Assembly: GCF_004004515.1 (NCBI RefSeq)
Contig: NZ_RXOL01000004.1
Span: forward strand, 1 to 64,000
Source: Croceicoccus ponticola
Lineage (GTDB): Bacteria > Pseudomonadota > Alphaproteobacteria > Sphingomonadales > Sphingomonadaceae
Length of the DNA stretch: 64,000 nt
Direction: 5' to 3'
Part shown: piece after piece, positions 54,361 to 63,166 of the stretch
How the letters are laid out: every line of letters starts with the position of its first letter
How positions within the stretch are numbered: the stretch's first letter is position 1
Made by a program: the position numbers and the translations under genes
The notes under the pieces: model-generated
Database searches by the model: none
Told to the model about the DNA's origin: nothing
Seen by the model: only the letters and a program-made list of their open reading frames with translations

Positions 54361-56475
54361 ATGAGCTATCACCTTCCCGCTCGGGCCATGCGCGCCCATT
54401 GGACAGCGGCCTTGCTCGCGACGACGGCAGCAGTGGTCCCCTGCGTGGCACAGGCACAGGTGCAGGACGCCAACGAGATCATCGTGACGGGCCGCGCCAT
54501 TACCGCGACGAAAACCGACACGCCACTCGTCGAGATTCCGCAGTCGATCAGCGTCGTCACCGAAGAAGAAATGCGCGACCGTACCGTCGTCGATTTTCAG
54601 GACATCTACCGCTATAGCGCCGGCGTTCAGACCACCGGCAGCATCGACTCGCGCGGCGACTTCATTCTCACGCGCGGCTTCGATGCGGCCCAGTATCTCG
54701 ACGGGCTGAAACGGATGCCTGACTTCATTTACGGCGCGCGCCTTGAACCTTTCTCGCTCGAACGCGCCGAAGTTCTGCGCGGTCCATCGTCCGTGCTTTA
54801 CGGTGCTGGCGGTTCAGGCGGCGTGCTGAACGGTGCCAGCAAGATGGCGAAGTTCGACTTTGGCGGTCAGGCCGGTTTTGCGGTCGGGACCGATAGCCGC
54901 CTGCAAGCGCAGTTCGATGTCGGTGGGCCGCTAAGCGATGTAGTGGCTGTGCGCATGGTCGCGCTTTGGCGCGATGGCGAAACGCAGTGGGGAACGCCCG
55001 ACGACCGCGTGCTGTTGAGCCCGTCGATCACTTTCCGGCCGACCCAGAACACGGAACTGACGCTGCTCGGCCTTTACCAAAAGGACAAGCAGGGCTCGCT
55101 CGGCTATGCGCCGCTGTTCAAGACATTCCTCGAGAACGATCCGAGCCCCGACGTCGCCTTCAACTTTTATCAAGGCGAGCCCGGTTTCAACGGCATGGAC
55201 ACCGAGTACATGTCCGGCACGATCCTCCTGTCGCACGACTTCAGCGAAGCGCTGACGTTCCGCAGCGCGACGCGTTGGAGCGACATGGATACCGACTACA
55301 AGGAAGTCTATTCGAACTACACCGCAAACCCCTGGGCCGACGCGGCCGAGACGATGCTGAAGCGCGAATTCTACGTCAATTACGAGAAGAGCCGCGTTTT
55401 TAATACCGACAACAACATGCAGTTCGACATTGCCACAGGGGCTATCAGCCACACCTTCTTGTTCGGCGTGAACTATCACAAATTCCGCCAGCAAAAAGAC
55501 GAGGGCTATTCCTACGACAACATCATCTTCCCTCCTGGCCTGCCCTTCGGCTCGCCGCCGCCGATCAATATCTATGACCCGCAATATGGCGCCGATTTCG
55601 ATTTCGGGCCGTTCGTCTTCACAAACTTCCGCAGTTCGCAGCTCGGCTTCTATGCACAGGACCAGTTGAAGTTTTTCGACCGCATCAACGTCGTCCTCGG
55701 CGTCCGGCGCGACGAGGCGAAGTCCTATTTCAACGGCGTGAAGCAATACGACGAAGTCGCCTGGACTTTCCGCGGCGGTGTGATCGGCGAAGTAGCGGCG
55801 GGCATCTCGCCGTTCTTCAATTATGCGGAATCGTTTTTGCCGACACCGGGCGGGGACTTCTTCGGCAATCCCTTCGCGCCCCGCGAAGGGCGCCAGTACG
55901 AAGGCGGCGTCAAGTGGGAGCCGATGCGAGGCGCGCTGATCAGCGCGGCCTATTTCGACATCAAGGAATCGAATTACGTCTCGCCCGACCCCGACAACAT
56001 CCAAAACTTCCTGCAGGGCGGCGAAGTCGGCTCGACCGGGTTCGAGTTCGAAGCCACGATCCGCAAACAGGACGATTACGAACTGACCGCCTCGTACACC
56101 TACATCGACGCCAAGGCCCTCACCAATACCAGCACGCTTGCCGAGGGTGATCGCCTGCTGGGTCAGCCGAAGAAGCTGGCTTCGGTCTGGGCGTCTAAGA
56201 CATTCCTGATGGAAGGCGATTGGATGTTCCGGGCCGGTGGCGGTGTACGATATGTCGGCAATGTAAAGGGGACCGGCGGCTATATCGTCCCTTCGGTCAC
56301 GCTGGTCGACGCCATGGCGTCGGTCGGCATGGGTCCATGGCTACTGTCGGTCAATGCCGCGAACGTGCTGGACAAGAAGTATTATGCCTCCTGCTCGCTC
56401 CTCGGCGTCGAGCACGGCCTTTGCACCGCGGCCAAGGACCGCACCTTGTTGGCCTCCATCAGCTACAACTTCTGA
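54361..56475 (+). CDS. TonB-dependent siderophore-type receptor
   Basis: A 704-residue outer-membrane receptor. The signal peptide is followed by EIIVTGRAITATKTDTPLVE and IPQSISVVTEEEMRDRT, the plug opening typical of ferri-siderophore receptors of the FhuA/FpvA class. SLERAEVLRGPSSVLYGAGG is the plug motif, and the protein ends SISYNF. ATG 54361 with GGGGG upstream is preferred to the frame from 54271. The cluster also holds a PepSY protein and an IroE-like esterase, both often linked to siderophore use. It could therefore take up iron chelates, but the position within an amide-catabolic cluster leaves an organic substrate possible. Confidence 0.92.
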   Translation: MSYHLPARAMRAHWTAALLATTAAVVPCVAQAQVQDANEIIVTGRAITATKTDTPLVEIPQSISVVTEEEMRDRTVVDFQDIYRYSAGVQTTGSIDSRGDFILTRGFDAAQYLDGLKRMPDFIYGARLEPFSLERAEVLRGPSSVLYGAGGSGGVLNGASKMAKFDFGGQAGFAVGTDSRLQAQFDVGGPLSDVVAVRMVALWRDGETQWGTPDDRVLLSPSITFRPTQNTELTLLGLYQKDKQGSLGYAPLFKTFLENDPSPDVAFNFYQGEPGFNGMDTEYMSGTILLSHDFSEALTFRSATRWSDMDTDYKEVYSNYTANPWADAAETMLKREFYVNYEKSRVFNTDNNMQFDIATGAISHTFLFGVNYHKFRQQKDEGYSYDNIIFPPGLPFGSPPPINIYDPQYGADFDFGPFVFTNFRSSQLGFYAQDQLKFFDRINVVLGVRRDEAKSYFNGVKQYDEVAWTFRGGVIGEVAAGISPFFNYAESFLPTPGGDFFGNPFAPREGRQYEGGVKWEPMRGALISAAYFDIKESNYVSPDPDNIQNFLQGGEVGSTGFEFEATIRKQDDYELTASYTYIDAKALTNTSTLAEGDRLLGQPKKLASVWASKTFLMEGDWMFRAGGGVRYVGNVKGTGGYIVPSVTLVDAMASVGMGPWLLSVNAANVLDKKYYASCSLLGVEHGLCTAAKDRTLLASISYNF

Positions 56476-56487
56476 TCTTGGAGGATC

Positions 56488-56519
56488 GGCGGCAGGCAGG
56501 ATCGGTCCAGCCTGCCGCC
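56488..56519 (+). terminator. GC-rich hairpin after siderophore-type receptor
   Basis: GGCGGCAGGC (56488-56497) pairs perfectly with GCCTGCCGCC (56510-56519) with a 12-nt loop, 13 bp after the receptor stop. A second small hairpin (CACGG/CCGTG, 56525-56537) follows. There is no U-tract on either strand, so intrinsic termination is uncertain. Confidence 0.5.
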
Positions 56520-56608
56520 AACCTCACGGGCCCCGTGCAAACCGAAACTTTACGTAGATCTAGTGTCCGAGCCTAGACACGTCGGCAGTCCCCACCGACC
56601 GACGGACT

Positions 56609-57487
56609 CTATGGCGATTCCATCGCGATCCGCATGGTGGGCGTGATCGAACGACTGGGCACGGTCAGGTGCCGCTCATCCTCCAACACCTCGATGCGAG
56701 CGCGCATACCATACCCGGACAGCGGTCGCAGCCGCTCGACCAAGGCGACGCTGTCGTCGACCATGACCGGGTATTCTTCCTCGGCCCCGATCAGGACCAA
56801 CAGACGGGAAATGCGCTCGACCCGCTTGCTTGCGAGCAGCCGATCGCGGAACACTCGCTCGTCGTTCAGGATCTGCTGATCGTCCCACCACAGCGCCGGG
56901 CTGGCGGCAATGGTAGCGTGGAACAGCCCGGGCTGCGTATAGAGAGCGTAAAGCGCGAACAGTCCTCCAAGCGAGTGGCCGTAGAGCGACTGGCGCGAGG
57001 CATCGATGCTGAAGCGTCGCGCCATTTCAGGCATCAGCGTATCCGTGATAAAACCAAGAAAGGCCTCGCGCCCGCCACTCCTGTAATCCCTGAACTTCGC
57101 GGCGAGCTCTGCCGAGCGGAACGGCGCGGTAAAGTCCTCCATCCGGCGAGGCGCATAGGGAGTGTCGACCGGATAGCCGATCCCGACAACGATCATCTTG
57201 TGATGATCGCCGAAATAGCCCGTGTGAATCCGCCTTGCCTCGGCGAAACCGGCGAACATCGCGTTGGCATCGAGCACGTAAAGCACCGGATACCCGCCCG
57301 GAGGTGCTTCACCGGTGGGGCGTGAAACGAAGATGCTGTACTGTATGCCGGCCTTCGATCGCAGGGTCAGCGTCTCTGTCTCGGGCATGACGTATCCGGA
57401 AGACGCGGCAGTTTCTTGCTGTGCCAGCGCAGGACCATTCGCGACTGCCAATGCCGCACCGGCCAGCGTCCAAGCAAGTCTTCGCAT
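56609..57487 (-). CDS. Exported esterase of the IroE/Fes (PF00756) type
   Basis: A 292-residue alpha/beta hydrolase with signal peptide MRRLAWTLAGAALAVANGPA. The nucleophile serine is in LYGHSLGGLFALYAL, and FHATIAASPALWWDDQ and EDERHLTVPSRS are family motifs. Relatives include periplasmic trilactone siderophore esterases and esterase D. ATG 57487 with GGAGGG at 5-bp spacing is preferred to 57508. It is the third gene of a minus-strand run with HyuA and DUF917. Confidence 0.88.
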   Translation of the reverse strand: MRRLAWTLAGAALAVANGPALAQQETAASSGYVMPETETLTLRSKAGIQYSIFVSRPTGEAPPGGYPVLYVLDANAMFAGFAEARRIHTGYFGDHHKMIVVGIGYPVDTPYAPRRMEDFTAPFRSAELAAKFRDYRSGGREAFLGFITDTLMPEMARRFSIDASRQSLYGHSLGGLFALYALYTQPGLFHATIAASPALWWDDQQILNDERVFRDRLLASKRVERISRLLVLIGAEEEYPVMVDDSVALVERLRPLSGYGMRARIEVLEDERHLTVPSRSITPTMRIAMESP

Positions 57488-57511
57488 CACAACCCTCCGT
57501 AGGCCCACCCG

Positions 57512-58627
57512 TCAAACGACGGCGGCATTCTCCCAATTATTCAGGATTTCAACCGGCACATAGGTCTCGCTAAAGCCGAAAGCGGCGGGACCGACAAGGG
57601 TCAGGGCATGACTCTCGCGCAAACGTGCCGGAGCGGCCGCGGCCACAACCTTGACCCGTTGGCCAAACGCCAGACGCTCCGTGGTAATCGTATCGGCAGT
57701 CTCACGATCGAGGATCGAGATCAGGTCAGGCACCATCGCGCGCACGGTTCCATCCCTTTCGCGTGCGCAAAGATTTTCGTTCTGGAATTCGATCTCCAGC
57801 GTCCGATCGCCGGTCAAGGCCGAGACGATGACCCGCCCAACGGAAAAACCATCTCGCGTTTCTCGTTGCAGGTCCACGATCTTGCCGTCGATCAGCACGT
57901 CGCAAAAAGGATAAAGCCCGCTTTTCGCCAGCGCCCCCGCCAGCGCCGCAATGGGATCGGCTTTCTGCGCGCGAGCCTGGCGGATGGCAGCACCGGCGGC
58001 GATCGCGGCCGAAAAGCTGCCGGCAATGGCGTGGTCTTTGGCTTGCCGCCCCGTCAGTGGATATTCGACCATGTGGGCAATCCCCCCCATTTCGATCGAA
58101 ATCGCGCGGGCGATCCGTTCGTGCTCAAGGTTATCGGGCGTGTCGATGACCCTGAGCGAACCGTCGGCCCCGGTGATGACCGACGGGCAGGCGCTGAGAC
58201 CGCAAATGTTGAAAATCGCCATCTGAGATTCGGGAAAGGCTCGGCCCATGCCATCGGCGTCGGCGACAGGCAGGCCCAATTCGGCCGCTGCGATGAGATG
58301 GGCAAGTCCGTTGCCGCCACCGATCTCGATCGGCATGACTGCGCCGATCTTACGGCCCATAATTTCCTCCAGCTTGCGCAGGCCGTCGACCGCCTCGCGT
58401 CCGTTAGGCAGCTTCTCTACCGATACGGTTGGCGCACCGATCCAACCACACGGGACGACCAGCGCATCGTCGTCGAGGTCGGCCAGCGGCAGCAGGGGAA
58501 TGGGGCCAAGGCGCTCGATCGCGGCCTTGGCCAGCAGCGTTCCGTAATAGGGATCGCCCCCGCCGCCGGAACCAAGGAACGCCGCGCCGCAGGCCAGATC
58601 ATCGATCTGATGCACATCAATCAGCAT
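57512..58627 (-). CDS. DUF917 protein
   Basis: A 371-residue DUF917 protein. The opening reads LACGAAFLGSGGGGDPYYG, with the family's glycine-rich loop, followed by IGGGNGLAHLIAAAELGLPV and DADGMGRAFPESQMA. DUF917 proteins are commonly neighbours of hydantoinase A homologues; one is described as an S-methylthiohydantoin desulfurase. The ATG at 58627 overlaps the hydantoinase stop by 11 bp, so the two are translated in a coupled way. It probably forms a complex or consecutive step with HyuA. Confidence 0.9.
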   Translation of the reverse strand: MLIDVHQIDDLACGAAFLGSGGGGDPYYGTLLAKAAIERLGPIPLLPLADLDDDALVVPCGWIGAPTVSVEKLPNGREAVDGLRKLEEIMGRKIGAVMPIEIGGGNGLAHLIAAAELGLPVADADGMGRAFPESQMAIFNICGLSACPSVITGADGSLRVIDTPDNLEHERIARAISIEMGGIAHMVEYPLTGRQAKDHAIAGSFSAAIAAGAAIRQARAQKADPIAALAGALAKSGLYPFCDVLIDGKIVDLQRETRDGFSVGRVIVSALTGDRTLEIEFQNENLCARERDGTVRAMVPDLISILDRETADTITTERLAFGQRVKVVAAAAPARLRESHALTLVGPAAFGFSETYVPVEILNNWENAAVV

Positions 58628-60215
58628 TGCCGAGGGCAACCTTCTCTTTGTCTTTGCTTTGTACGAGGGCAAGGTCGCCGACGGCGCGGATGCGCACTTG
58701 TGCCGACCGGCCAGGCAGGTAGCTCAGAAACACCTCGTCGATATCGACGATCCGCGCGCTGGCCACGTCGCCGCCGTTCGACACCACTTGTCCGATGGCG
58801 ATGCCACTCAGCCGAGCGAGCGCCTCATCGCGGGATTCGACATCGTAGTCGACGACCTGTTCGACATGCCCGCCGATCTGCGCGATGGCGGCACCGACCG
58901 CGTTGGCGACCGCGGCATTCGCCGGCCGGAGCACGCGCGCCACTCCGGGGATATTCTCCCCTACCAGAAATTCGCCGCCGCCGACTGCGATCACGTCGCA
59001 ATCGGTCGCCGTCGTCTTCATCCGGTCAACCCCTTCGGCCACCATCGCTTCTATCCGGGCCCATGCCGCATCGCGCATCGCTTCGGGCAATGGCAGGATG
59101 CGCGAGGGATCGCCAAAGCCGACCCGCCCGCAAAGCGCGGCGATGTCGCTTGCGGTAAGTGTCTTGCCGCCGAAAAGCTGCCCTTCCTCGACAATGCGAT
59201 AGCCGACGGAATCCGGCCCGATCCGCACCCCGCTTTCGGCCGCCGGATCGAAATGTACGCGCGACCCTCCGCCCAGGCCGACAGCCAGGATGTCGGGCAT
59301 GCGGAAGTTCGTCCGCACCCCACCGACATCGACCGAGATGGAGGATTCACGAGGAAAGCCGCCGACGAGCACGCCGATGTCGCAGGTGGTGCCACCCACA
59401 TCGACGACGATCGCATCCTTCGCGCCGGTGAGATATGCAGCCCCGCGCATCGAGTTGGTCGGCCCCGAAGCCATCGTCACCACCGGATAGCGGCGGGCAC
59501 GATCAGCCGGAATCAAGGTGCCATCGTTTTGCGAGATAAACAGCGGCGCGGTCAGGCCGAGTTGATCTATCGCGCGTTCGAACGAAGCCACCACTGTCGC
59601 GGCCAGCGACATGAGCGCGGCATTCAGAATTACCCCGTTCTCGCGTTCGACCAAGCCAAGTCGGCCGATCTCGTGAGACAAGCTGATGCGCGCCTCGTGA
59701 TGCTCCTCGGCCACGATCGCTGCCGCGCGAAGCTCCATCGCCGGATCGATAGGCGAGAATGCGCTGCTGATCGCAATTGAACGGATCCCGTCGTCCCTCA
59801 GTTCGCGCGCGGCCACGCGGATGCGATGTTCGTCGATCGGTGCGATCTCGCGGCCATCGACTTCAAAGCCGCCGGGCAGCATGTAATATCGCCCCCCGAT
59901 CCGTTCGATCAGGTCGCGCGGCCATGCCGTCATCGGCGGCAGCGCATCTCCAGATGGGCTTGCCAGCCGCAATACCCCGACACGATCGAGCCGGTCACGC
60001 TCGACAAGTGCATTGGTGAATTGAGTGGTCCCGATCATGACCCACAGGATTTCTTCCGGGAGGACGGCGGCGTCGGCCAGCACCCGTTCGATCGCGGCGG
60101 AAACCCCCGAACTAACGTCGGCGGTGGTCGCACCCTTGGTTGTTGCGATAACCCTGTCGCCGTCGATCAAGACGGCGTCGGTATTTGTCCCACCGACGTC
60201 AACACCAATGCGCAC
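58617..60215 (-). CDS. Hydantoinase/oxoprolinase family protein (HyuA type)
   Basis: A 532-residue member of the HyuA/OplAH N-terminal family, ATP-dependent ring openers of hydantoins, oxoproline and acetone-like substrates. The ASKHA-fold phosphate motifs are visible: MRIGVDVGGTNTDAVLIDG at the start, IGTTQFTNALVERD and DAIVVDVGGTTCDIGVL. It is shorter than full HyuA (about 690). No HyuB partner gene is present; DUF917 takes its place. It starts a minus-strand operon and is divergent from the LuxR-type regulator, with GGGTAA-like sites between. Confidence 0.92.
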   Translation of the reverse strand: MRIGVDVGGTNTDAVLIDGDRVIATTKGATTADVSSGVSAAIERVLADAAVLPEEILWVMIGTTQFTNALVERDRLDRVGVLRLASPSGDALPPMTAWPRDLIERIGGRYYMLPGGFEVDGREIAPIDEHRIRVAARELRDDGIRSIAISSAFSPIDPAMELRAAAIVAEEHHEARISLSHEIGRLGLVERENGVILNAALMSLAATVVASFERAIDQLGLTAPLFISQNDGTLIPADRARRYPVVTMASGPTNSMRGAAYLTGAKDAIVVDVGGTTCDIGVLVGGFPRESSISVDVGGVRTNFRMPDILAVGLGGGSRVHFDPAAESGVRIGPDSVGYRIVEEGQLFGGKTLTASDIAALCGRVGFGDPSRILPLPEAMRDAAWARIEAMVAEGVDRMKTTATDCDVIAVGGGEFLVGENIPGVARVLRPANAAVANAVGAAIAQIGGHVEQVVDYDVESRDEALARLSGIAIGQVVSNGGDVASARIVDIDEVFLSYLPGRSAQVRIRAVGDLALVQSKDKEKVALGNAD

Positions 60216-60283
60216 GCAAAATTACCCGATGTCATCGCCCCCTCGGCGACTGGCCCGCTGATTAGACGATGGTGCGCGACGGC

Positions 60284-60326
60284 GGGCAACGCCCGAAAAC
60301 GGGTGCACGGGGTAGCGAACGGGTAA
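60284..60326. promoter_or_regulatory. GGGTAA-type sites between HyuA and LuxR-type regulator
   Basis: GGGCAA (60284-60289), GGGTGC (60301-60306), GGGTAG (60310-60315) and GGGTAA (60321-60326) stand in a row on the plus strand. The 60301 and 60321 elements are 20 bp apart, as in the 54125-54243 region. The gap between the divergent starts is 220 bp. Likely operator of the LAL-type regulator. Confidence 0.5.
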
Positions 60327-60435
60327 TCCGTGATCTTGCAGCCCACACCACCGCGCAGCGAGGTTGCGTGGCACCGGGCCTCGCCGTAATCTCCGTATTT
60401 CAGCAATCGCTTCGCAACGGACGGGCTGCCACGTA

Positions 60436-63162
60436 ATGAATTCAATCATTGCCGCCAAACTGGAACCGCCACGATGGATGGGCGACCAAATACGGCGCGA
60501 TGGCCTGTTGCAGCGGCTTGACGGGGCCATGAACCACCGCCTCACGCTGATCCACGCCCCGGCTGGCTATGGCAAGACCAGCCTCCTTGCGCAGTGGCGG
60601 GCACGGATGGAACAGGGCGGGCAAAAAGTCACATGGCTGACGCTTGAGCGCGACGATTGCGATCTTAAACAGATGGTCCGTTACCTGCTGGCCGCAATCG
60701 CACCTGTCGGCGGACAGACCGGCGCGCGCAAGCAGGGAACGGCCAGCGACATGCCACCCCGCGCCGCCCTGTCGGCGATCGTCAACTGGCTGGCACAAGA
60801 CGGCAAACCCTCAATTGTCATTCTCGACGATCTGCACCGCGCCACAAATCGCGATGTCTGCGAATATCTGCAGTCGCTGATCCGCCTTGCACCGCCCCAT
60901 GCTCATTTCGTAGTCGCGTCGCGCGATTACCCGTGGCTAGGGCAGACCATGCTCGCAGCGGAAAACCAGCTGCTCGAGCTTGGCGCGCAGGACCTGCGTT
61001 TCTCGCTAGACGAAGCCAAGGTTCTGCTGGGCCGGAACGGTCATACTCCCGAAGGGCATGATCTCGAGGCAATCCTCAGCCGCACCGAGGGCTGGGCGAT
61101 GGCCTTGCAGCTCGCGTCGCTGATGATGGGCAGCGACCGCCGAGCGGTCGAGCAATTTCGCGGCTCGCGCGCCGATCTTGCGCGATATCTTTCCGAACAA
61201 GTGCTCATGGCCCTGCCCGACGAATGGCGGGACATCGTGTTGCGCACCGCGTTGGTCGAACGGCTGACCGGCGATGTCGTCGACCTCTTGTGCCAGCGTC
61301 GTGACGGGTGGATCGTGCTCGAACAGCTTGAGCAGCAGGGCATCTTTTTGACGGCGATCGACGCCGACCGGCGCGCATATCGCTACCATCAGCTTTTCGC
61401 GGAATACCTCCGCGATCGTTTTGAGCGCATGGCCCCTGACACATGCGCCGACCTTCATGGCCAATTGGCGAGATGGTTCGCGGACAAGGATGATACGGTC
61501 GAAGCGGTCGACCATGCGATCAAATCCGGACAATACGAGCTTCTTGGCGACATCGTCGATAGGGCTGGAGGCTGGCGGATGATTCCGCTGGGCGCCCAAG
61601 GCCTGCTGGAACGGGCAATCCTCGCGATGCCGCGGGCCGTCATCGAAGCACGCCCGACGATCGCGCTGGCAGAAGTCTACCTGCTCATGAAAAAGGGCGA
61701 TTTGGGAACAGCGCGCAAGGCGTTTGACAAGGTCGTCGCCGCGGCAGCACCTGCGCTTGCCAATGCCGAGGTCATGACCGAAATCCGTGTCGTCGGCGAT
61801 ACGCTCTCGGACTATGCGAACGAGCCGGTGACGTTTGACGACTTGCTCGAACGAGAGGCGCTGCTGCGCAAGCTTCCGGCGGACGACCACCTCGTCATCG
61901 CCAATATCAGCGAAACACTGGGTGCGAAGTTCTTCGAGGGTGGCTGGCTGGAACGCGCCTTGCAGCCGATCCTGTCCGCCGGAGAGCACTATCATGCGAT
62001 TGGCGCTCTTTACAGCGAGGTGTTTACGCGGTTCCTGGAGGCGCGCATCAAGCGTGCGCAGGGAAGGCAACGCGAGGCGGCGATCATTCTGGAAAACGCC
62101 GCCGCCGATATCGCGGGGAACTTCGGCAACCGATCCGACCTTGCCGCAAATTGCGCCGCCTTTCGCGCAGAGTTGTTGTACGAGGAAGATCGCGTCACCG
62201 AAGCGCAGGATCTCCTCGGCTGGTCACTCGATCATATGGAACGGTCGGATGCCTGGGTCGACGTCTATGCGGCTGCCTATGTGACAATGGCGCACATCCT
62301 GTCTGGCCATGGGCGATATGACGAGGCTCGCGACGTGATGGAGCGCGCCCGGCGTGTCGCTGCGAGACGCGGGCTCGACCAGTTGTCGATGCTGATCGAT
62401 ATCTGCGAATTTGACCTCAACCTCGTGCATGGCGGCTCGTTGGACGAGATCGTGGTGACCGCCGAATGCATCGGTCTCGATCGGCTGGCCGATTGGATGT
62501 GCGAACAGTCTCCACGATATCGGCCGGTTGCGATCGCCGCCATGCTTGCCCGGATCAGGTTGCGCCTGCTGACCTCGCAATTCGATGCCGCGGCAGTGGA
62601 CATCGAAACGATGCGCCGCTGGGCACGCGAGCGCGGTGCCGGGAGGCTGCTGGTCGATGTCGATCTGCTCTCAGCCTATTGCCTCCACCGAACCGGTTGC
62701 TTCGAGGAGAGCCGCGATGCGTTCAGTGAAGCCGTGGGCATCGCTATGTTTCAGGACCTGCGCCGTCCGTTCGTCGACTTGCGCACCTTTGTGCAACCCT
62801 GCCTCGATGACCTGATCAAGCGGGAGCCCCAGATGGATCGCACCCGCGCGCAATTCGTGAAGATGATCATCCGCTCGGTCGCAAACAGTCGCAACACGGT
62901 CACGATGCAGGGCATATTCAGCGAGGCCGAGGCCGAGGTGCTGAATTATCTGAGCCAAGGCCATTCGAACAAGGAAATCGCCCGGTTGATCGGGATGTCA
63001 CCCGACACCGTGAAATACCGCCTCAAGGCCGTGTTCAAGAAGCTGGGGGTGAGCAAGCGCCGCGACGCGGTTCGCATGTCCGCCGAGCGCGGCTTTCTGA
63101 ACGGGGTAGCGGGCCTGCCTGCAACTACCGACAGGATGCGCGAAGCGGACCTGCTCGACTGA
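60436..63162 (+). CDS. MalT/LAL-type LuxR transcriptional activator
   Basis: A 908-residue regulator of the large ATP-binding LuxR class. The Walker A motif APAGYGKTS is at residues 41-49, followed by VTWLTLERDDCDLK and IVILDDLHRA (Walker B). A long helical TPR-like middle part follows. The C-terminal LuxR helix-turn-helix is near residue 850 (LSQGHSNKEIARLIGMSPDTVK, then FKKLGVSKRRDAVRM). ATG 60436 follows family-like MNSIIAAKLEPPRW; the frame from 60364 was not used. Such proteins activate catabolic operons on binding inducer and ATP. It is divergent from the HyuA operon and convergent with the MFS gene. Confidence 0.92.
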   Translation: MNSIIAAKLEPPRWMGDQIRRDGLLQRLDGAMNHRLTLIHAPAGYGKTSLLAQWRARMEQGGQKVTWLTLERDDCDLKQMVRYLLAAIAPVGGQTGARKQGTASDMPPRAALSAIVNWLAQDGKPSIVILDDLHRATNRDVCEYLQSLIRLAPPHAHFVVASRDYPWLGQTMLAAENQLLELGAQDLRFSLDEAKVLLGRNGHTPEGHDLEAILSRTEGWAMALQLASLMMGSDRRAVEQFRGSRADLARYLSEQVLMALPDEWRDIVLRTALVERLTGDVVDLLCQRRDGWIVLEQLEQQGIFLTAIDADRRAYRYHQLFAEYLRDRFERMAPDTCADLHGQLARWFADKDDTVEAVDHAIKSGQYELLGDIVDRAGGWRMIPLGAQGLLERAILAMPRAVIEARPTIALAEVYLLMKKGDLGTARKAFDKVVAAAAPALANAEVMTEIRVVGDTLSDYANEPVTFDDLLEREALLRKLPADDHLVIANISETLGAKFFEGGWLERALQPILSAGEHYHAIGALYSEVFTRFLEARIKRAQGRQREAAIILENAAADIAGNFGNRSDLAANCAAFRAELLYEEDRVTEAQDLLGWSLDHMERSDAWVDVYAAAYVTMAHILSGHGRYDEARDVMERARRVAARRGLDQLSMLIDICEFDLNLVHGGSLDEIVVTAECIGLDRLADWMCEQSPRYRPVAIAAMLARIRLRLLTSQFDAAAVDIETMRRWARERGAGRLLVDVDLLSAYCLHRTGCFEESRDAFSEAVGIAMFQDLRRPFVDLRTFVQPCLDDLIKREPQMDRTRAQFVKMIIRSVANSRNTVTMQGIFSEAEAEVLNYLSQGHSNKEIARLIGMSPDTVKYRLKAVFKKLGVSKRRDAVRMSAERGFLNGVAGLPATTDRMREADLLD

Positions 63163-63166
63163 CGCC

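Noticed and set aside
57608-59158. A 516-codon plus-strand frame opposite DUF917 and HyuA
   Set aside because: It runs across the junction of two well-supported minus-strand genes, turns into an Arg/Ser-rich low-complexity tail, and shows no motif.
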